From NCBI RefSeq assembly GCF_012848175.1, contig NZ_CP051651.1, positions 2,852,001 to 2,916,000 on the forward strand: DNA of 64,000 nt. The letters run 5' to 3'. Of this stretch, positions 1 to 9,703 are shown one piece after another (position 1 is the first letter of the stretch; the number at the start of each line of letters is the position of its first letter). A model generated the notes under the pieces. It saw only the letters and a list, made by a program, of their open reading frames with translations, was not told where the DNA came from and ran no database searches. A program made the translations under genes and the position numbers. The DNA is from Xanthomonas campestris pv. badrii. GTDB taxonomy: Bacteria > Pseudomonadota > Gammaproteobacteria > Xanthomonadales > Xanthomonadaceae.

Positions 1-21
1 AGCGCGCATCCGGTGTCATCG

Positions 22-49
22 AGACGGCCTTCGGGCCGTCTTTTTTTTT
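22..49 (+). terminator. Rho-independent terminator of a gene left of the window
   Basis: A perfect 8-bp stem (AGACGGCC / GGCCGTCT) closes a TTCG tetraloop and runs straight into nine T residues. This is a textbook intrinsic terminator reading rightwards, so a plus-strand transcript ends here; its gene lies outside the window. Confidence 0.93.
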
Positions 50-288
50 GCGCAGTTCCAGGAGCGGCACCCAACACGTAGCGAGCGGTCGCCAGGTGGG
101 TGCGGACGGCGCGCAGAATCGGAGTTGTACGCGTGGCACATGCCGCACCGAGCACCGGCCGCGCCCGCCTGGCAGTGCGCGCAGCAGGTTCGTGAGCTGC
201 TCTAAACGTCATGGCAGCGCCGCACCACACGCCACTCATCACCGCTCGCCTACCCTGACCGACATCCCCCCCCCGAAAATCATCATCC
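50..288. other. Non-coding stretch before the M23 peptidase
   Basis: No convincing gene is seen. Reading frames crossing it have Arg/Ala/His-biased composition typical of shadow frames in high-GC DNA. It presumably carries the promoter of the M23 peptidase gene, but no clear -35/-10 pair stands out. Confidence 0.4.
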
Positions 289-873
289 GTGCCATCTGCA
301 TCTCCCACATCAAGCCCCGCACGCAGGCTTCGCCGCCGTCTGCTGTGGATCGCCGCGCTGTGCGTCCTGGCGGTCGGTGCGCGCTGGGCGTGGCAGCTGC
401 CGGTGGCCGACCGACTCCGCACCACCTGGGAACTGTCGCAGATGCCGGCACCGCAGGCGCTGCGGATTCCGGTGCACAACGTACGTGCCCGGCAGATCGC
501 CGACACGTTCGGCGCGCCACGGGGACGCGACCGCACGCACGCCGGGGTCGACATCTTCGCGCCACGCGGCACACCGGTGGTGGCATCGACGCATGGCGTG
601 GTCAGCGCGATCGGCGATCGCGGCCTGGGCGGCAAGCAGGTCTGGGTACTCGGCCCGGCGATGGAGCGACACTATTACGCGCACCTGGACGACTGGGCGG
701 CAGGCTTGGCGGTAGGCGACGTGGTCGAGCCCGGCACGCCGCTTGGCATGGTTGGCACCACCGGCAACGCGCGCGGCACGCCGCCGCATCTGCACTATGG
801 TGTGTATGGGCGCAACGGTGCGTACGATCCGCTGCCGCTGCTACGCAAAACCGCGCCTTCGCCGGCCGACTGA
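289..873 (+). CDS. M23 family (LytM-type) metallopeptidase, membrane anchored
   Basis: This 194-residue protein is a predicted peptidoglycan endopeptidase or divisome/amidase activator of the M23 family. A basic N-terminus (to residue 18) precedes one hydrophobic segment (about 18-36), which suggests an inner-membrane anchor with the catalytic domain in the periplasm. The M23 zinc signature is present: H84-x3-D88 and the HLH motif at 167-169, with H132 between them. All expected ligands are kept, so it is probably active rather than a degenerate LytM activator. It starts at a GTG, and no in-frame ATG lies before the anchor. It stands alone after a strong terminator. Family is confident; the exact substrate cross-link is not known. 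Confidence 0.85.
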   Translation: MPSASPTSSPARRLRRRLLWIAALCVLAVGARWAWQLPVADRLRTTWELSQMPAPQALRIPVHNVRARQIADTFGAPRGRDRTHAGVDIFAPRGTPVVASTHGVVSAIGDRGLGGKQVWVLGPAMERHYYAHLDDWAAGLAVGDVVEPGTPLGMVGTTGNARGTPPHLHYGVYGRNGAYDPLPLLRKTAPSPAD

Positions 874-963
874 GCGTGCTGGAACACTGCGTCATGGCCT
901 GCGCTATCGAGCGCGCCGCGGGCTGCGCCTATGGTGGCCTCATCCCGAAGTGACGCGACCACC

Positions 964-1266
964 ATGTCCCGAAAACGCTATCGCATTACGGTCACGCCCA
1001 TCGAAAACGACGGCCGCCCCTGCGACGACCGCTGCACCATCGAGTTCGAACAGCGCTCGCGCGCCGACTGGATGCGCCTGCTCGAGGAATTGCACCTGCG
1101 CCGCGACCTCAGCAGCGATGAGTGCGCTGCACTGACGGTGGGATCGCAACTGCTAGAAGACCTGGCCGCGCGCCCACGCGCGCAGCCCAGCGACGCGTTG
1201 GACGCGTTGCGGCCCAGGCTGCAGTTGCTGCTGGAGCGCCTGCAACGCGTGCACCCCGGGCCCTGA
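964..1266 (+). CDS. DUF3861 family protein
   Basis: A 100-residue soluble protein starting MSRKRYRITVTP, which resembles the DUF3861 family: short cytoplasmic proteins with an N-terminal beta hairpin followed by helices. An upstream in-frame start at 931 would add eleven residues that do not fit the family, so the ATG at 964 is preferred. The C-terminal half is helical and rich in Leu and Arg. No function is established for the family and the neighbours give no hint. Confidence 0.65.
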   Translation: MSRKRYRITVTPIENDGRPCDDRCTIEFEQRSRADWMRLLEELHLRRDLSSDECAALTVGSQLLEDLAARPRAQPSDALDALRPRLQLLLERLQRVHPGP

Positions 1267-1324
1267 GCGCGCAGCTGGCTGCATGGCACCGTTACACTGC
1301 GCGCTTCGGGGACGGAGAGGCGCC

Positions 1325-1864
1325 ATGCGCTGGGTCACCATTGCCATATCGCTAGCCGCACTTGCCGGTTGCAGTTGTCAGCGCAGCGCAGATCACCAGA
1401 TCGACGCGGCCACGCCCGCGTCGACGGCGACCACGTCGCCCCCACCGGCAGATGCGGCTGATCGCCGTGTCTCGGCACCATCTGCGGCCGACGCGCTCGC
1501 CGCTGCGCAAGCGCGTACCGACCTGACCGAAGCAGGCGCCACCGTGCAACGCTACCTGGGCGCCCTGCCCGGCTCAGCACGTGCCGATGCCGATGCACTG
1601 TGGACAGGCGGGCGTCCGCCACCGGTGCCGGATGACGCCGTCCTGCGGGCGATGACCGACATCCAGTCGATGCGGATCAACAACGACCCGCCGGTCCTGC
1701 TGGACCCGGGCAACCCGCAGCGACGGATCGAAGTGCCGGTGCGCATCATCGTGCGCAGCGCATCCGGAACGCAGCAGCTGGTTGGCGCGTATCGCCTGCA
1801 ACCGCGCGCAGGCAGCAACACCCTGGAGATCTACTCGGCCACGCTGCACCCGGTACTGCGCTAA
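1325..1864 (+). CDS. Putative lipoprotein of unknown function
   Basis: The 179-residue product begins with a short hydrophobic signal ending in a lipobox (LAGC, Cys16), so it should be exported and lipidated. Residues 17-60 are a Pro/Ala/Thr-rich linker, and the remaining domain (about 65-179) is a mixed alpha/beta fold I do not recognise. The ATG at 1325 was chosen because it places the signal peptide at the N-terminus and has a GGAG-like sequence just upstream; an earlier in-frame start at 1283 would bury it. It lies 55 bp before another exported protein, so both may be co-transcribed. Confidence 0.65.
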   Translation: MRWVTIAISLAALAGCSCQRSADHQIDAATPASTATTSPPPADAADRRVSAPSAADALAAAQARTDLTEAGATVQRYLGALPGSARADADALWTGGRPPPVPDDAVLRAMTDIQSMRINNDPPVLLDPGNPQRRIEVPVRIIVRSASGTQQLVGAYRLQPRAGSNTLEIYSATLHPVLR

Positions 1865-1919
1865 CCCGTGGTTCACCGACACGGGCTAAGGTTGTCTCAC
1901 CCGTTGCCGGAGTCACTCG

Positions 1920-2516
1920 ATGAAACTGCGTTCGCTTGCCGGATCCGCGCTCGCCCTTGCCTTGGCACTGCCTGTCAGCGGCGCGTGGGCGGCGCCACAG
2001 ATCCAGGGACACCAGATCAGCGTGCAGGCCAGCGATCTGCAGCAGTATCTAGGTGGCCGCTTCCCGCAGACGCATGACGCGCTCGGCGGGCTGATCGAAA
2101 TGACGGTCAGCAACCCGGCGCTGTCGCTGCCGCCAGGCGACCGGATGAAGATGGCGTTCGACCTGGCGGTTGCCACCGCAGGCGCTGCGCCGGCGCCGGT
2201 TGGCAATGTCACCTTGACCAGTGCGCTGCGTTACGACACTGCCAAGCAAGGCATTTACCTGGACCAACCCAGCATCGACGATTTCCGCCCGGCCAACGCC
2301 GGTGCGAAGCTCGACCACAGTACCCGTCAGCTGCTCAATACCTGGCTGGCCGACTATGCGCGCAAGGAACCGATCTACCGCATCGACCCGGCGATCGCTG
2401 CCGTCATGGGCGCGGTGCAGGTGGAGTCGGTGGGAATCCAGAACGGGCGCGTGGCCGTCAACTTCAACCAGAACATCGAGCAACTGGTGCCGGCGGCGGC
2501 GCTATCGGGAAAATAG
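1920..2516 (+). CDS. DUF1439 family (YceB-like) exported protein
   Basis: A 198-residue protein with a clear Sec signal peptide (hydrophobic core 8-20, cleavage near AWA-A25). The mature part resembles DUF1439, the family of E. coli YceB, a periplasmic TULIP-like lipoprotein fold thought to bind hydrophobic ligands. Unlike YceB there is no lipobox Cys, so this form is probably soluble in the periplasm. It follows the lipoprotein gene on the same strand, and a stem-loop lies downstream at 2579-2608. Function in Xanthomonas is not known to me. Confidence 0.7.
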   Translation: MKLRSLAGSALALALALPVSGAWAAPQIQGHQISVQASDLQQYLGGRFPQTHDALGGLIEMTVSNPALSLPPGDRMKMAFDLAVATAGAAPAPVGNVTLTSALRYDTAKQGIYLDQPSIDDFRPANAGAKLDHSTRQLLNTWLADYARKEPIYRIDPAIAAVMGAVQVESVGIQNGRVAVNFNQNIEQLVPAAALSGK

Positions 2517-2578
2517 GCTGCTCGCATCATGTGTGAACCAGGCAAGACCGCCAGGTGCGACGCAACAAGCGCCTACAC

Positions 2579-2608
2579 GAAGGCCCGACGCGATAGCGCC
2601 GGGCCTTC
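2579..2608. terminator. Stem-loop between convergent genes
   Basis: A 9-bp perfect inverted repeat, GAAGGCCCG / CGGGCCTTC, with a 12-nt loop lies between the convergent DUF1439 and PfpI genes. Neither side has a run of T, so it may be a weak or bidirectional terminator or an RNA 3'-end stabiliser. Confidence 0.5.
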
Positions 2609-2656
2609 CCTCAACAGATGCATGCGTATGCCATCAGTGCCTTTGCAACTTCAGCC

Positions 2657-3199
2657 TTACGCAGTCAGCGCTTTGGCAACCGCGGCGCTGAAGGCGGGAA
2701 TGTCATCAGGCTTGCGACTGGTGATCAACTGACCGTCCACCACCACTTCTGCGTCCTGCCAGCGCGCGCCAGCGTTGCTCAGATCGGTCTTGACCGACGG
2801 CCACGACGTGACATTACGGTCGCGAACCAGGTCGCTTTCCAGCAACAGCCACGGCCCATGGCAGATCGCGGCAACCGGCTTGTTCGCCGTGGCACATGCA
2901 CGAATGAAGCTGATCGCCTGCGCATCGGTACGCAAGGTATCGGGATTGAGCACACCGCCGGGCAGCACCAGCGCGTCGTAGTCTTGCGCCGTCGCCTTGT
3001 CCAGCGCACGGTCCACCGCCACCGACTGGCCCCAATCGGTGTGATCCCAGGCGCGGATCTTGTCCGCATCGCCCGGCGCGATCACCTCGACCTTGGCGCC
3101 CCAGGATTCCAGCAGGCGCTTGGGTTCCAGCAGTTCGGACTGTTCGAAGCCATCGGTGGCCAGCACCGCGATGGTCTTGCCAGAGAGCGAATACGACAT
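2657..3199 (-). CDS. DJ-1/PfpI family glyoxalase/deglycase-type protein
   Basis: This 180-residue protein belongs to the PfpI/YhbO branch of the DJ-1 superfamily, cytoplasmic enzymes linked to protection against methylglyoxal, glycation and oxidative stress. The nucleophile elbow AICHGPW carries Cys113 followed by His114, and Glu19 (GFEQSE) is the usual acidic partner that lowers the Cys pKa. The ATG at 3199 has a strong AAGGAG site; a longer frame from 3289 would add thirty unrelated residues. Length matches the single-domain family. It is transcribed alone, convergent with the DUF1439 gene. Whether it acts as protease, deglycase or glyoxalase III cannot be decided from sequence. Confidence 0.88.
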   Translation of the reverse strand: MSYSLSGKTIAVLATDGFEQSELLEPKRLLESWGAKVEVIAPGDADKIRAWDHTDWGQSVAVDRALDKATAQDYDALVLPGGVLNPDTLRTDAQAISFIRACATANKPVAAICHGPWLLLESDLVRDRNVTSWPSVKTDLSNAGARWQDAEVVVDGQLITSRKPDDIPAFSAAVAKALTA

Positions 3200-3304
3200 G
3201 GGTAGGCTCCTTACTGAAAGAAGCCCGCACCGTAGGCAGCGTGGCGTTGCGCACCCGTGAACCGATGTATGCGTCGCGTCAGCGCGCAACGCGCCTGCAC
3301 AGGC

Positions 3305-3772
3305 TCAGCGCTTGGGCTGCAGCATCGTGCCGGTGCAGTTCTTGGAGCCGCAACGGCATTCCCAGATCTTCTTCAGCCGTGGCGTATGCCGTTCACTCAG
3401 GGTGATGCCGTAGTTATAGGTCAGCTCTTCGCCGGGCTTGATGGCGCGCTTGGCCTCGATGAAGATCTTGTCCTTGCTGCGGTCATCACCCTCGGCCTCC
3501 TCGATCACCGCTTCGCAATTGGGATTGCAGCTGTGGTTGATCCAGCGCGCGACATTGCCCTCGTAGTTGGCATCCAGGACGTAATCGTCGCTGAGCGTAA
3601 ACAGGAAGGTGTGCCCACTCTCCACATCGCCAGTGTCGTCGGCATCCACTTCGGCATGCGTGCGCAGGCGGCCCTTGTACTGGATGATCCGCTCACCCTT
3701 GCGGAGCGGGGCGAGGGCGAACATGCCGTTGCCGTGGATACGTGACTTGCGGGCGGCAACTTTGCGCGACAT
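3305..3772 (-). CDS. SET domain protein (predicted lysine methyltransferase)
   Basis: A 155-residue stand-alone SET domain protein. The three diagnostic blocks are intact: NHSCNPNC (79-86), which forms the SAM pseudoknot, ELTYNYG (116-122), which holds the catalytic Tyr, and a post-SET zinc module CRCGSKNCTGTM (Cys139, 141, 146). The start GNGMFA at 14-19 is the usual first SET motif. The post-SET cysteines suggest it folds and is active. Bacterial SET proteins are widespread in Xanthomonas; their substrates are largely unknown. It is divergent from the suf regulator gene, with about 170 bp between the two starts. Confidence 0.88.
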   Translation of the reverse strand: MSRKVAARKSRIHGNGMFALAPLRKGERIIQYKGRLRTHAEVDADDTGDVESGHTFLFTLSDDYVLDANYEGNVARWINHSCNPNCEAVIEEAEGDDRSKDKIFIEAKRAIKPGEELTYNYGITLSERHTPRLKKIWECRCGSKNCTGTMLQPKR

Positions 3773-3884
3773 GTAAGGGTCCGGTGATGGGGCCGCTCAT
3801 TGTGACTGCAGCGCGCCCGGGCGCCAAGCACAAGCGCGCCAACGCCGGCAATGGAGTGCGCTTGCTGCTGGCTGAACCGGGCGG

Positions 3885-3914
3885 TTGGCCCTGTTGCGCG
3901 CAAAAGCGTACAAT
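3885..3914 (+). promoter_or_regulatory. Candidate sigma-70 promoter of the suf operon
   Basis: TTGGCC (3885-3890) and TACAAT (3909-3914) are separated by 18 bp and lie 33 bp before the suf regulator start. The -10 is near consensus and the -35 keeps the TTG core. Rrf2 regulators usually repress their own operon, so an operator may overlap, but I cannot define one. Confidence 0.4.
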
Positions 3915-3946
3915 TTCGGTCCGCTTTCGGATTTTCCCGCCCGCTC

Positions 3947-4405
3947 ATGCTGCGCGTCACCAAACTCACCGATTACGCCACTGTCGTGCTGACCGTGCTG
4001 GCTGCACGCAGCGAGCAGGTGCTCAGTGCCAGCGAGCTGGCCGAGCAGGCCGGCCTGGAAGCGCCGACCGTGAGCAAGATCCTCAAGCCGTTGTCGCAGG
4101 CCGGCCTGGTCGAAGGCCTGCGTGGCGTACATGGCGGCTACCGGCTCGCGCGCGCGGCCAGCGAGATCACCCTGGTGGAAATCGTCGAGGCAATGGAAGG
4201 CCCGCTGGCGATCACCGAATGCAGCCAGGACCACAGCCAGTGCGGCATCGCGCAGACCTGCGGGGTGCGCTCCAACTGGCGCCTGATCAACGACGTGGTG
4301 GGCGATGCCCTGCGCCGCGTGACGCTGGCGCAGATGCTGCAGCCCCTCTCCCTCCCTGGCGACAGCCGCCGGCGTTCCATCGCCGCGCGCGTCGCGACCA
4401 CCTGA
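3947..4405 (+). CDS. Rrf2 family SUF operon regulator
   Basis: The 152-residue protein is a winged-helix Rrf2/IscR-family transcription factor of the type found at the head of suf operons in gamma-proteobacteria and Xanthomonas. The HTH occupies about residues 28-67, with the conserved TVSKILKPLSQAGLV recognition region and the GGYRLAR wing. Three cysteines (92, 99, 105) match the family cluster-ligand pattern, so it probably senses Fe-S status and adjusts suf transcription. The ATG at 3947 opens the conserved MLRVTKLTDYA sequence; an upstream frame extension has no homology. sufB starts 15 bp downstream. Confidence 0.9.
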   Translation: MLRVTKLTDYATVVLTVLAARSEQVLSASELAEQAGLEAPTVSKILKPLSQAGLVEGLRGVHGGYRLARAASEITLVEIVEAMEGPLAITECSQDHSQCGIAQTCGVRSNWRLINDVVGDALRRVTLAQMLQPLSLPGDSRRRSIAARVATT

Positions 4406-4420
4406 CCTGTAGGCAGCCCG

Positions 4421-5878
<1,458 letters not shown>

Positions 5879-5885
5879 CGTTTAT

Positions 5886-6119
5886 TCCTTCTCCCCCAGG
5901 GAGAAGGTGGCGCGAAGCGCCGGATGAGGGGCGCCAAGAAGATCCTCGAAAGATTGACCATGACAAACGCGTCGCCACGCGCCAGCCAGGGTGAATTGTC
6001 GAAGAGCTTCGGACGCTCACTTCAATGGCGCGTGGCGACGCGTTCATTAGTCGCTGAGGCTTTCAAGTTGCTTGCGGCGCCCCTCACCCCAACCCCTCTC
6101 CCGGCGGGAGAGGGGCTCA
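5886..6119. repeat. Palindromic intergenic repeat inserted between sufB and sufC
   Basis: The gap has a nested inverted structure. A perfect 19-bp pair, AACGCGTCGCCACGCGCCA at 5966-5984 and its complement at 6026-6044, sits inside outer arms (GGATGAGGGGCGCC and GCGCCCCTCACC). Small hairpins of the CTCCC/GGGAG type lie at both ends. Related sequence occurs at 9436-9592, 23500-23632 and 46305-46425, so this is a member of a dispersed, possibly MITE-like family. A long hairpin here could affect sufC-sufD-sufS expression relative to sufB. Confidence 0.75.
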
Positions 6120-6135
6120 ATCACTGGACACGACT

Positions 6136-6900
6136 ATGCTCAACATTAAAAATCTCCACGCCAGCATCGCCGGCAAAGACATCCTCAAGGGCCTGTCGCT
6201 GGATATCCAGCCCGGCCAGGTGCACGCCATCATGGGGCCCAACGGCGCCGGCAAGTCCACGCTGGGCAATGTGCTGGCCGGGCGCGATGGCTACGAGGTC
6301 GGCGAAGGCAGCGTGCAGTTCGACGGCAAGGATCTGCTCGACCTGCCGCCGGAAGAACGCGCCGCCGCCGGCCTGTTCCTGGCCTTCCAGTACCCGGTGG
6401 AAATCCCCGGCGTCAACAACACCTATTTCCTGCGCGCCGCGCTCAATGCGCAGCGCAAGGCGCGTGGCGAAGACGAGCTGGATTCGATGCAGTTCCTCAA
6501 GCTGGTGCGGCAGAAGCTGGCCGTACTGCATCTGAAGGACGAGCTGTTGCACCGCGGCGTCAACGAAGGCTTCTCCGGTGGCGAGAAGAAGCGCAACGAG
6601 ATCTTCCAGCTGGCCGTGCTCGAACCCAAGCTCGCCATCCTGGACGAGACCGATTCCGGCCTGGACATCGATGCGCTCAAGAGCGTGGCCGACGGCGTCA
6701 ATGCGTTGCGTTCGCCGGAGCGCTCGTTCCTGGTCATCACCCACTACCAGCGCCTGCTCGACTACATCAAGCCGGACGTGGTGCATGTGCTGGCCGAAGG
6801 CCGCATCGTGCAGAGCGGCGGCCCGGAGCTGGCGCTGGAGCTGGAAAAGCATGGTTACCACTTCCTGAAGGACCGCGTGGTGCCCGAGGTTGCCGCCTGA
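6136..6900 (+). CDS. sufC: Fe-S cluster assembly ATPase SufC
   Basis: SufC is the ABC-type ATPase of the SufBC2D complex. At 254 residues it has the expected length. Walker A is GPNGAGKS (34-41), the signature is the SufC-specific FSGGEKKRNEI (ABC canonical LSGGQ replaced), followed by Walker B LAILDETDSGLD and the switch His in VITHYQRLL. There is no membrane segment; in this family the ATPase drives a conformational change of the SufB-SufD dimer rather than transport. Its stop TGA shares one base with the sufD start (TGATG), indicating coupled translation. Confidence 0.97.
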   Translation: MLNIKNLHASIAGKDILKGLSLDIQPGQVHAIMGPNGAGKSTLGNVLAGRDGYEVGEGSVQFDGKDLLDLPPEERAAAGLFLAFQYPVEIPGVNNTYFLRAALNAQRKARGEDELDSMQFLKLVRQKLAVLHLKDELLHRGVNEGFSGGEKKRNEIFQLAVLEPKLAILDETDSGLDIDALKSVADGVNALRSPERSFLVITHYQRLLDYIKPDVVHVLAEGRIVQSGGPELALELEKHGYHFLKDRVVPEVAA

Positions 6901-8162
6901 TGAGCGCGCTGCTTGATTCCCTGGCGCGTGGTTTCTGCGGTGATGACAGCCGCCGCGCCGAACTCGATGCCGCCCTGCACAGCGGCCTGCCCGGCCCGCG
7001 CGCCGAAGCATGGAAGTACACCTCGCTACGGCAACTGGAACGGCGCAGCTTCCAGCCCGCGCCGCTGGTACCGACGCTGATCGATGCCGCCGCGCTGGAC
7101 GAGATTCCGTCGCCGCGTCTGGTCTTCGTCAACGGGCGGCCATCGCAGGCACTGAGCGATCTGTCGACCTTGCCCGATGGCGTGCAGCTGAGCACCTTGT
7201 CCGCGTTGCCGGCTGAAAGCGGCCAGGCGCAACAACTGCTCGGCCGACGCTTCGACGGCAGCGACGAGATCTTTGCCCGCCTCAATGCCGCACTCGCCGA
7301 TGAAGGCGTGCTGGTACAGGTGCAGGACGCTGCGCAGATCGCGCTGCCGTTGCATCTGGTGTTCGTCAGCGTGGCCGGCGAACACGACCTGGCCTGGCAT
7401 CACCGGCATTTGATCGAATTGCGTGCCGGCGCGTCGTTGAACGTGGTCGAACACCACCTGCATGTCGGCGATGCGGCGCACCTGGCCAACAGCTTGATGC
7501 ATGTGCACCTGGCGCAGAACGCGGTGTTGTCGCATGCACGCGTGCAGGCCGACAGCGCGCAGGCGACCTCACTGCTGCGCACCGACGCCGTGCTCGCGCG
7601 CGATGCACGCTACCAGCGCGTGGATCTGGAACTGGGCGCCGGCTTGTCGCGGCACGAACTCAACGTGCGCCTGGAAGGCAGCAACGCCCGGCTCACCGCC
7701 AATGGCGTGCTGCTGGGCAATGGCCGCCGCCATGTCGACACCCGCCTGGGCATCGAACACATCGCCCGCGATACCGTCTGTGAGCTGGTATGGCGCGGCG
7801 TGGGGGCCGATCGCAGCCGCGTGGTCTTCCATGGCGGCATCCGCATCCGCCCCGGTGCCGACGGTACCGATGCGCGGCTGTCCAACAAGAACCTGCTGCT
7901 CTCGTCCAACGCCGAAATCGACACCCAGCCGGTGCTGGTGATCGACGCCGAAGAAGTCCAGGCCGCACATGGCGCCACCGTCGGCCAGCTCGACGACAAC
8001 GCCTTGTTCTACCTGCGTTCGCGCGGCCTGCCGCAGGCGCAGGCGCAGCGGTTGCTGAGCGCCGCGTTCTGCCACGAGCCGTTACGGGTATTGCCGGACG
8101 CGCTGACCGCGGTGCTGGCGCTGCAGCTGGACCGCGCCCTGAATTCGGCGGGCGTGGCATGA
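6900..8162 (+). CDS. sufD: Fe-S cluster assembly protein SufD
   Basis: SufD (420 residues) is the paralogue of SufB that pairs with it and SufC to bring iron into the scaffold. The N-terminal helical domain (1-150) is variable, while the C-terminal beta-helix ends in the recognisable region ATVGQLDDNALFYLRSRGL. The usual conserved His is kept in AAHGATVG. Start and stop codons overlap with both neighbours (TGATG with sufC, ATGA with sufS), so the three genes are one translational unit. Confidence 0.95.
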   Translation: MSALLDSLARGFCGDDSRRAELDAALHSGLPGPRAEAWKYTSLRQLERRSFQPAPLVPTLIDAAALDEIPSPRLVFVNGRPSQALSDLSTLPDGVQLSTLSALPAESGQAQQLLGRRFDGSDEIFARLNAALADEGVLVQVQDAAQIALPLHLVFVSVAGEHDLAWHHRHLIELRAGASLNVVEHHLHVGDAAHLANSLMHVHLAQNAVLSHARVQADSAQATSLLRTDAVLARDARYQRVDLELGAGLSRHELNVRLEGSNARLTANGVLLGNGRRHVDTRLGIEHIARDTVCELVWRGVGADRSRVVFHGGIRIRPGADGTDARLSNKNLLLSSNAEIDTQPVLVIDAEEVQAAHGATVGQLDDNALFYLRSRGLPQAQAQRLLSAAFCHEPLRVLPDALTAVLALQLDRALNSAGVA

Positions 8163-9403
8163 ACATGCCGGCCGTTCCGCAGCACGCCGCGCCCGATTGG
8201 GAGCGCGTGCGCTCCGATTTCCCGCTGCTGATGCGGCAGGTGCACGGCAAGCCGCTGATCTATTTCGACAATGCCAACACCGGGCAAAAGCCGCTCCAGG
8301 TCATTGCGGCCACCGACGAGTTCTATCGCCGGCAGAACGCCAATGTCAGCCGCGCAGTGCATGCGCTGGGAACCGAGGCAACCGATGCGTTCGAAGGCGC
8401 GCGCAGCAGGCTGGCGCGCTTTCTCAACGTGCGCGCCGACGAGCTGGTGCTGTGCAGCGGCACCACGTTCGCGATCAACCTGGTGGCTTACTCGTGGGCA
8501 CTGCCGCGGCTGGGCCCGGGCGATGTGATCCTTATCTCGCGCATGGAGCACCACGCCAACATCGTGCCGTGGCAGCTGGTGGCCCAGCGCACCGGCGCCA
8601 GCATCCGCGTGGCCGAGATCACGCCCGATGGTGCCCTGGATCTGGAGGCACTGCGCAAGGCGATGACCCCCGAGGTCAAGCTGCTCGCCGTCACGCATGT
8701 ATCCAACGTATTGGGGACGGTGAACCCGGTGCGCGAGATCTGCCGCGACGCGCGCAAGCGCGGCATCGTCACCGTGGTGGACGGCTCGCAGGCGGCGCCG
8801 CACCGGCGTATCGACGTGGCAGCGATCGGCTGCGACTTCTATGCCATCACCGGCCACAAGATGTGCGGCCCCACTGGCACCGGTGCGCTGTGGGCGCGCC
8901 GCGAACACCTGCAGGCGATGCCGCCGTTTTTAGGCGGCGGCGAGATGATCAAGGAAGTCAGCTTCGAGGGCACCGTGTTCAACGATGCCCCGCACAAGTT
9001 CGAGGCCGGCACGCCCAATATCGCCGGCTTCGTGGGCCTGGGTGCGGCAGTGGACTATCTGGACACCCTTGGTCTAGCGCATGTGGAAGCCCGCGAGGCG
9101 GAACTGCTGGCGCACTTGACCGAGGAGCTGCAGCGCATCGACGGCCTGCGCATTTTCGGCACCACGCCCGACAAGGCAGCGGTGGTGTCGTTCCTGGTCG
9201 AAGGCGCCCACGCGCACGACCTGGCCACCCTGCTCGACCTGGAAGGCGTGGCCATCCGCTCCGGCCAGCATTGTGCGCATCCGCTGCTGCAGTTCTACAA
9301 CGTGGCCGCCACCTGCCGCGCGTCGCTGGCGTTCTACAACACCCACGACGAGATCGAGCGGTTTGTTGCTGCACTGAAGAAGGTGCGGACGCTGCTCGGG
9401 TAA
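8159..9403 (+). CDS. sufS: SufS cysteine desulfurase
   Basis: This 414-residue PLP enzyme removes sulfur from L-cysteine and hands it to the SUF scaffold. The PLP-binding lysine is K234 in ITGHKMCGPTGTG, and the active-site cysteine that carries the persulfide is C372 in RSGQHCAHPLL, both in the SufS (group II desulfurase) context. The ATG at 8159 overlaps the sufD stop and gives the normal N-terminus; longer in-frame starts run through sufD and are rejected. No sufE gene follows, so the persulfide acceptor must be encoded elsewhere or be SufU-like. Confidence 0.96.
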   Translation: MNMPAVPQHAAPDWERVRSDFPLLMRQVHGKPLIYFDNANTGQKPLQVIAATDEFYRRQNANVSRAVHALGTEATDAFEGARSRLARFLNVRADELVLCSGTTFAINLVAYSWALPRLGPGDVILISRMEHHANIVPWQLVAQRTGASIRVAEITPDGALDLEALRKAMTPEVKLLAVTHVSNVLGTVNPVREICRDARKRGIVTVVDGSQAAPHRRIDVAAIGCDFYAITGHKMCGPTGTGALWARREHLQAMPPFLGGGEMIKEVSFEGTVFNDAPHKFEAGTPNIAGFVGLGAAVDYLDTLGLAHVEAREAELLAHLTEELQRIDGLRIFGTTPDKAAVVSFLVEGAHAHDLATLLDLEGVAIRSGQHCAHPLLQFYNVAATCRASLAFYNTHDEIERFVAALKKVRTLLG

Positions 9404-9703
9404 GTGGCAGACCCTTCAATTCTCTGCGCTGCTGCAGTTCCTTCTCCCGCTGGGACATTGTCCTCCTTTATGGAGGAGAAGGTGCCCCGCAGGGGCGGAT
9501 GAGGGTACGTGCGAAGCCTGGCGTAGTTCGACTGCGCGAGCGCTTCGCTCCGTACCCTCACCCCAACCCCTCTCCCGACGGGAGAGGGGCTTGCTCAACG
9601 GATCCTGCGCACACCGAGCCAACCGGCGTGCATCTCTGATGCAGCCGACCAAGCACCAGCGAATCCCGATTCCCGAATCCCGATTCCCGCTAAACTGCCC
9701 CAC
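9404..9703. repeat. Intergenic repeat region after sufS
   Basis: No gene is seen in these 300 bp. From 9436 to 9592 lies a copy of the dispersed element also found between sufB and sufC: outer arms GGATGAGGGTACG and CGTACCCTCACCCC in inverted orientation, and a CCTCTCCC-GACG-GGGAGAGG hairpin at the right end. From 9661 to 9688 are four alternating heptamers (GAATCCC/GATTCCC), directly before the GNAT start. The structures may act as a terminator or mRNA stabiliser for the suf transcript. Confidence 0.7.
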
